DNA of 7,432 nucleotides. Origin: an uncultured Opitutia bacterium (GTDB lineage: Bacteria > Verrucomicrobiota > Verrucomicrobiia > Opitutales > UBA953). The stretch lies in contig CAIRWP010000066.1 in NCBI GenBank assembly GCA_903882335.1, positions 1-7,432 of the forward strand. Reading direction: 5' to 3'. This document shows, piece after piece, positions 7,409-7,432 of this stretch. A program made the translations under genes and the position numbers. The notes under the pieces were generated by a model. The model worked only from the letters and a program-made list of their open reading frames with translations, had not been told where the DNA came from and did not search any database. The number at the start of each line of letters is the position of its first letter. Within the stretch, counting starts at the first letter, position 1.

Positions 7409-7429
7409 GCGGTTGGCGGTTAGCGGTCG
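7409..7429. repeat. Heptamer direct repeat, three copies (GCGGTTG, GCGGTTA, GCGGTCG)
   Basis: Three adjacent 7-bp units share GCGGT and differ only at positions 6 and 7. They lie 9-29 bp upstream of the GTG start of the minus-strand methyltransferase gene. The window ends three bases beyond the third unit, so the array may continue outside. A repeat unit that is not a multiple of three, close to a start codon, could vary in copy number by slippage. Confidence 0.6.
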
Positions 7430-7432
7430 GGA

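Overview
The window is a GC-rich stretch of bacterial chromosome (clearly above 60% G+C by eye) that is almost completely coding. It looks like ordinary core genome, with no transposase, integrase, phage gene, CRISPR array, tRNA or rRNA. The source cannot be named with certainty. A GC-rich host, almost no Shine-Dalgarno sequences, a secreted SGNH hydrolase carrying a chitobiase-C-like module, and this gene mix fit a member of the Verrucomicrobiota/Planctomycetota group, perhaps an Opitutales-like organism. That is an inference with low to moderate confidence.

Layout, left to right. (i) 1-1286, minus strand: a SMUG1-type uracil-DNA glycosylase is followed, with a one-base stop/start overlap (TGATG), by a SAM methyltransferase resembling the mycobacterial phthiotriolone methyltransferase; that gene runs off the left edge. 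(ii) 1287-1396: a divergent spacer holding two strong inverted repeats. (iii) 1397-3358, plus strand: biosynthetic arginine decarboxylase SpeA, which makes agmatine for polyamine synthesis. (iv) 3366-3851, minus strand: a small flavin-reductase-like FMN-binding protein, convergent with speA and only 7 bp from it. (v) 3987-4721, plus strand: a MenH-like alpha/beta hydrolase (menaquinone pathway), divergent from the flavin protein. (vi) 4858-5517, plus strand: lexA, the SOS repressor. Two GAAC-N4-GTTC-type boxes lie inside its promoter, and an intrinsic terminator follows it. (vii) 5570-7400, minus strand: a class I SAM methyltransferase and, 43 bp downstream, a secreted SGNH/GDSL hydrolase. A heptamer direct repeat lies at the right edge, just upstream of that methyltransferase.

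The genes do not form one pathway. Two DNA-damage functions (SMUG1-type glycosylase and LexA) are present but about 3.6 kb apart. The observations most worth following are regulatory. They are the lexA operator, which combines a symmetric double box with a probably leaderless start; the structured speA/SMUG1 spacer; the pyrimidine-rich tracts that replace Shine-Dalgarno sequences before several start codons; and the heptamer repeat. I found no convincing new multi-gene system.
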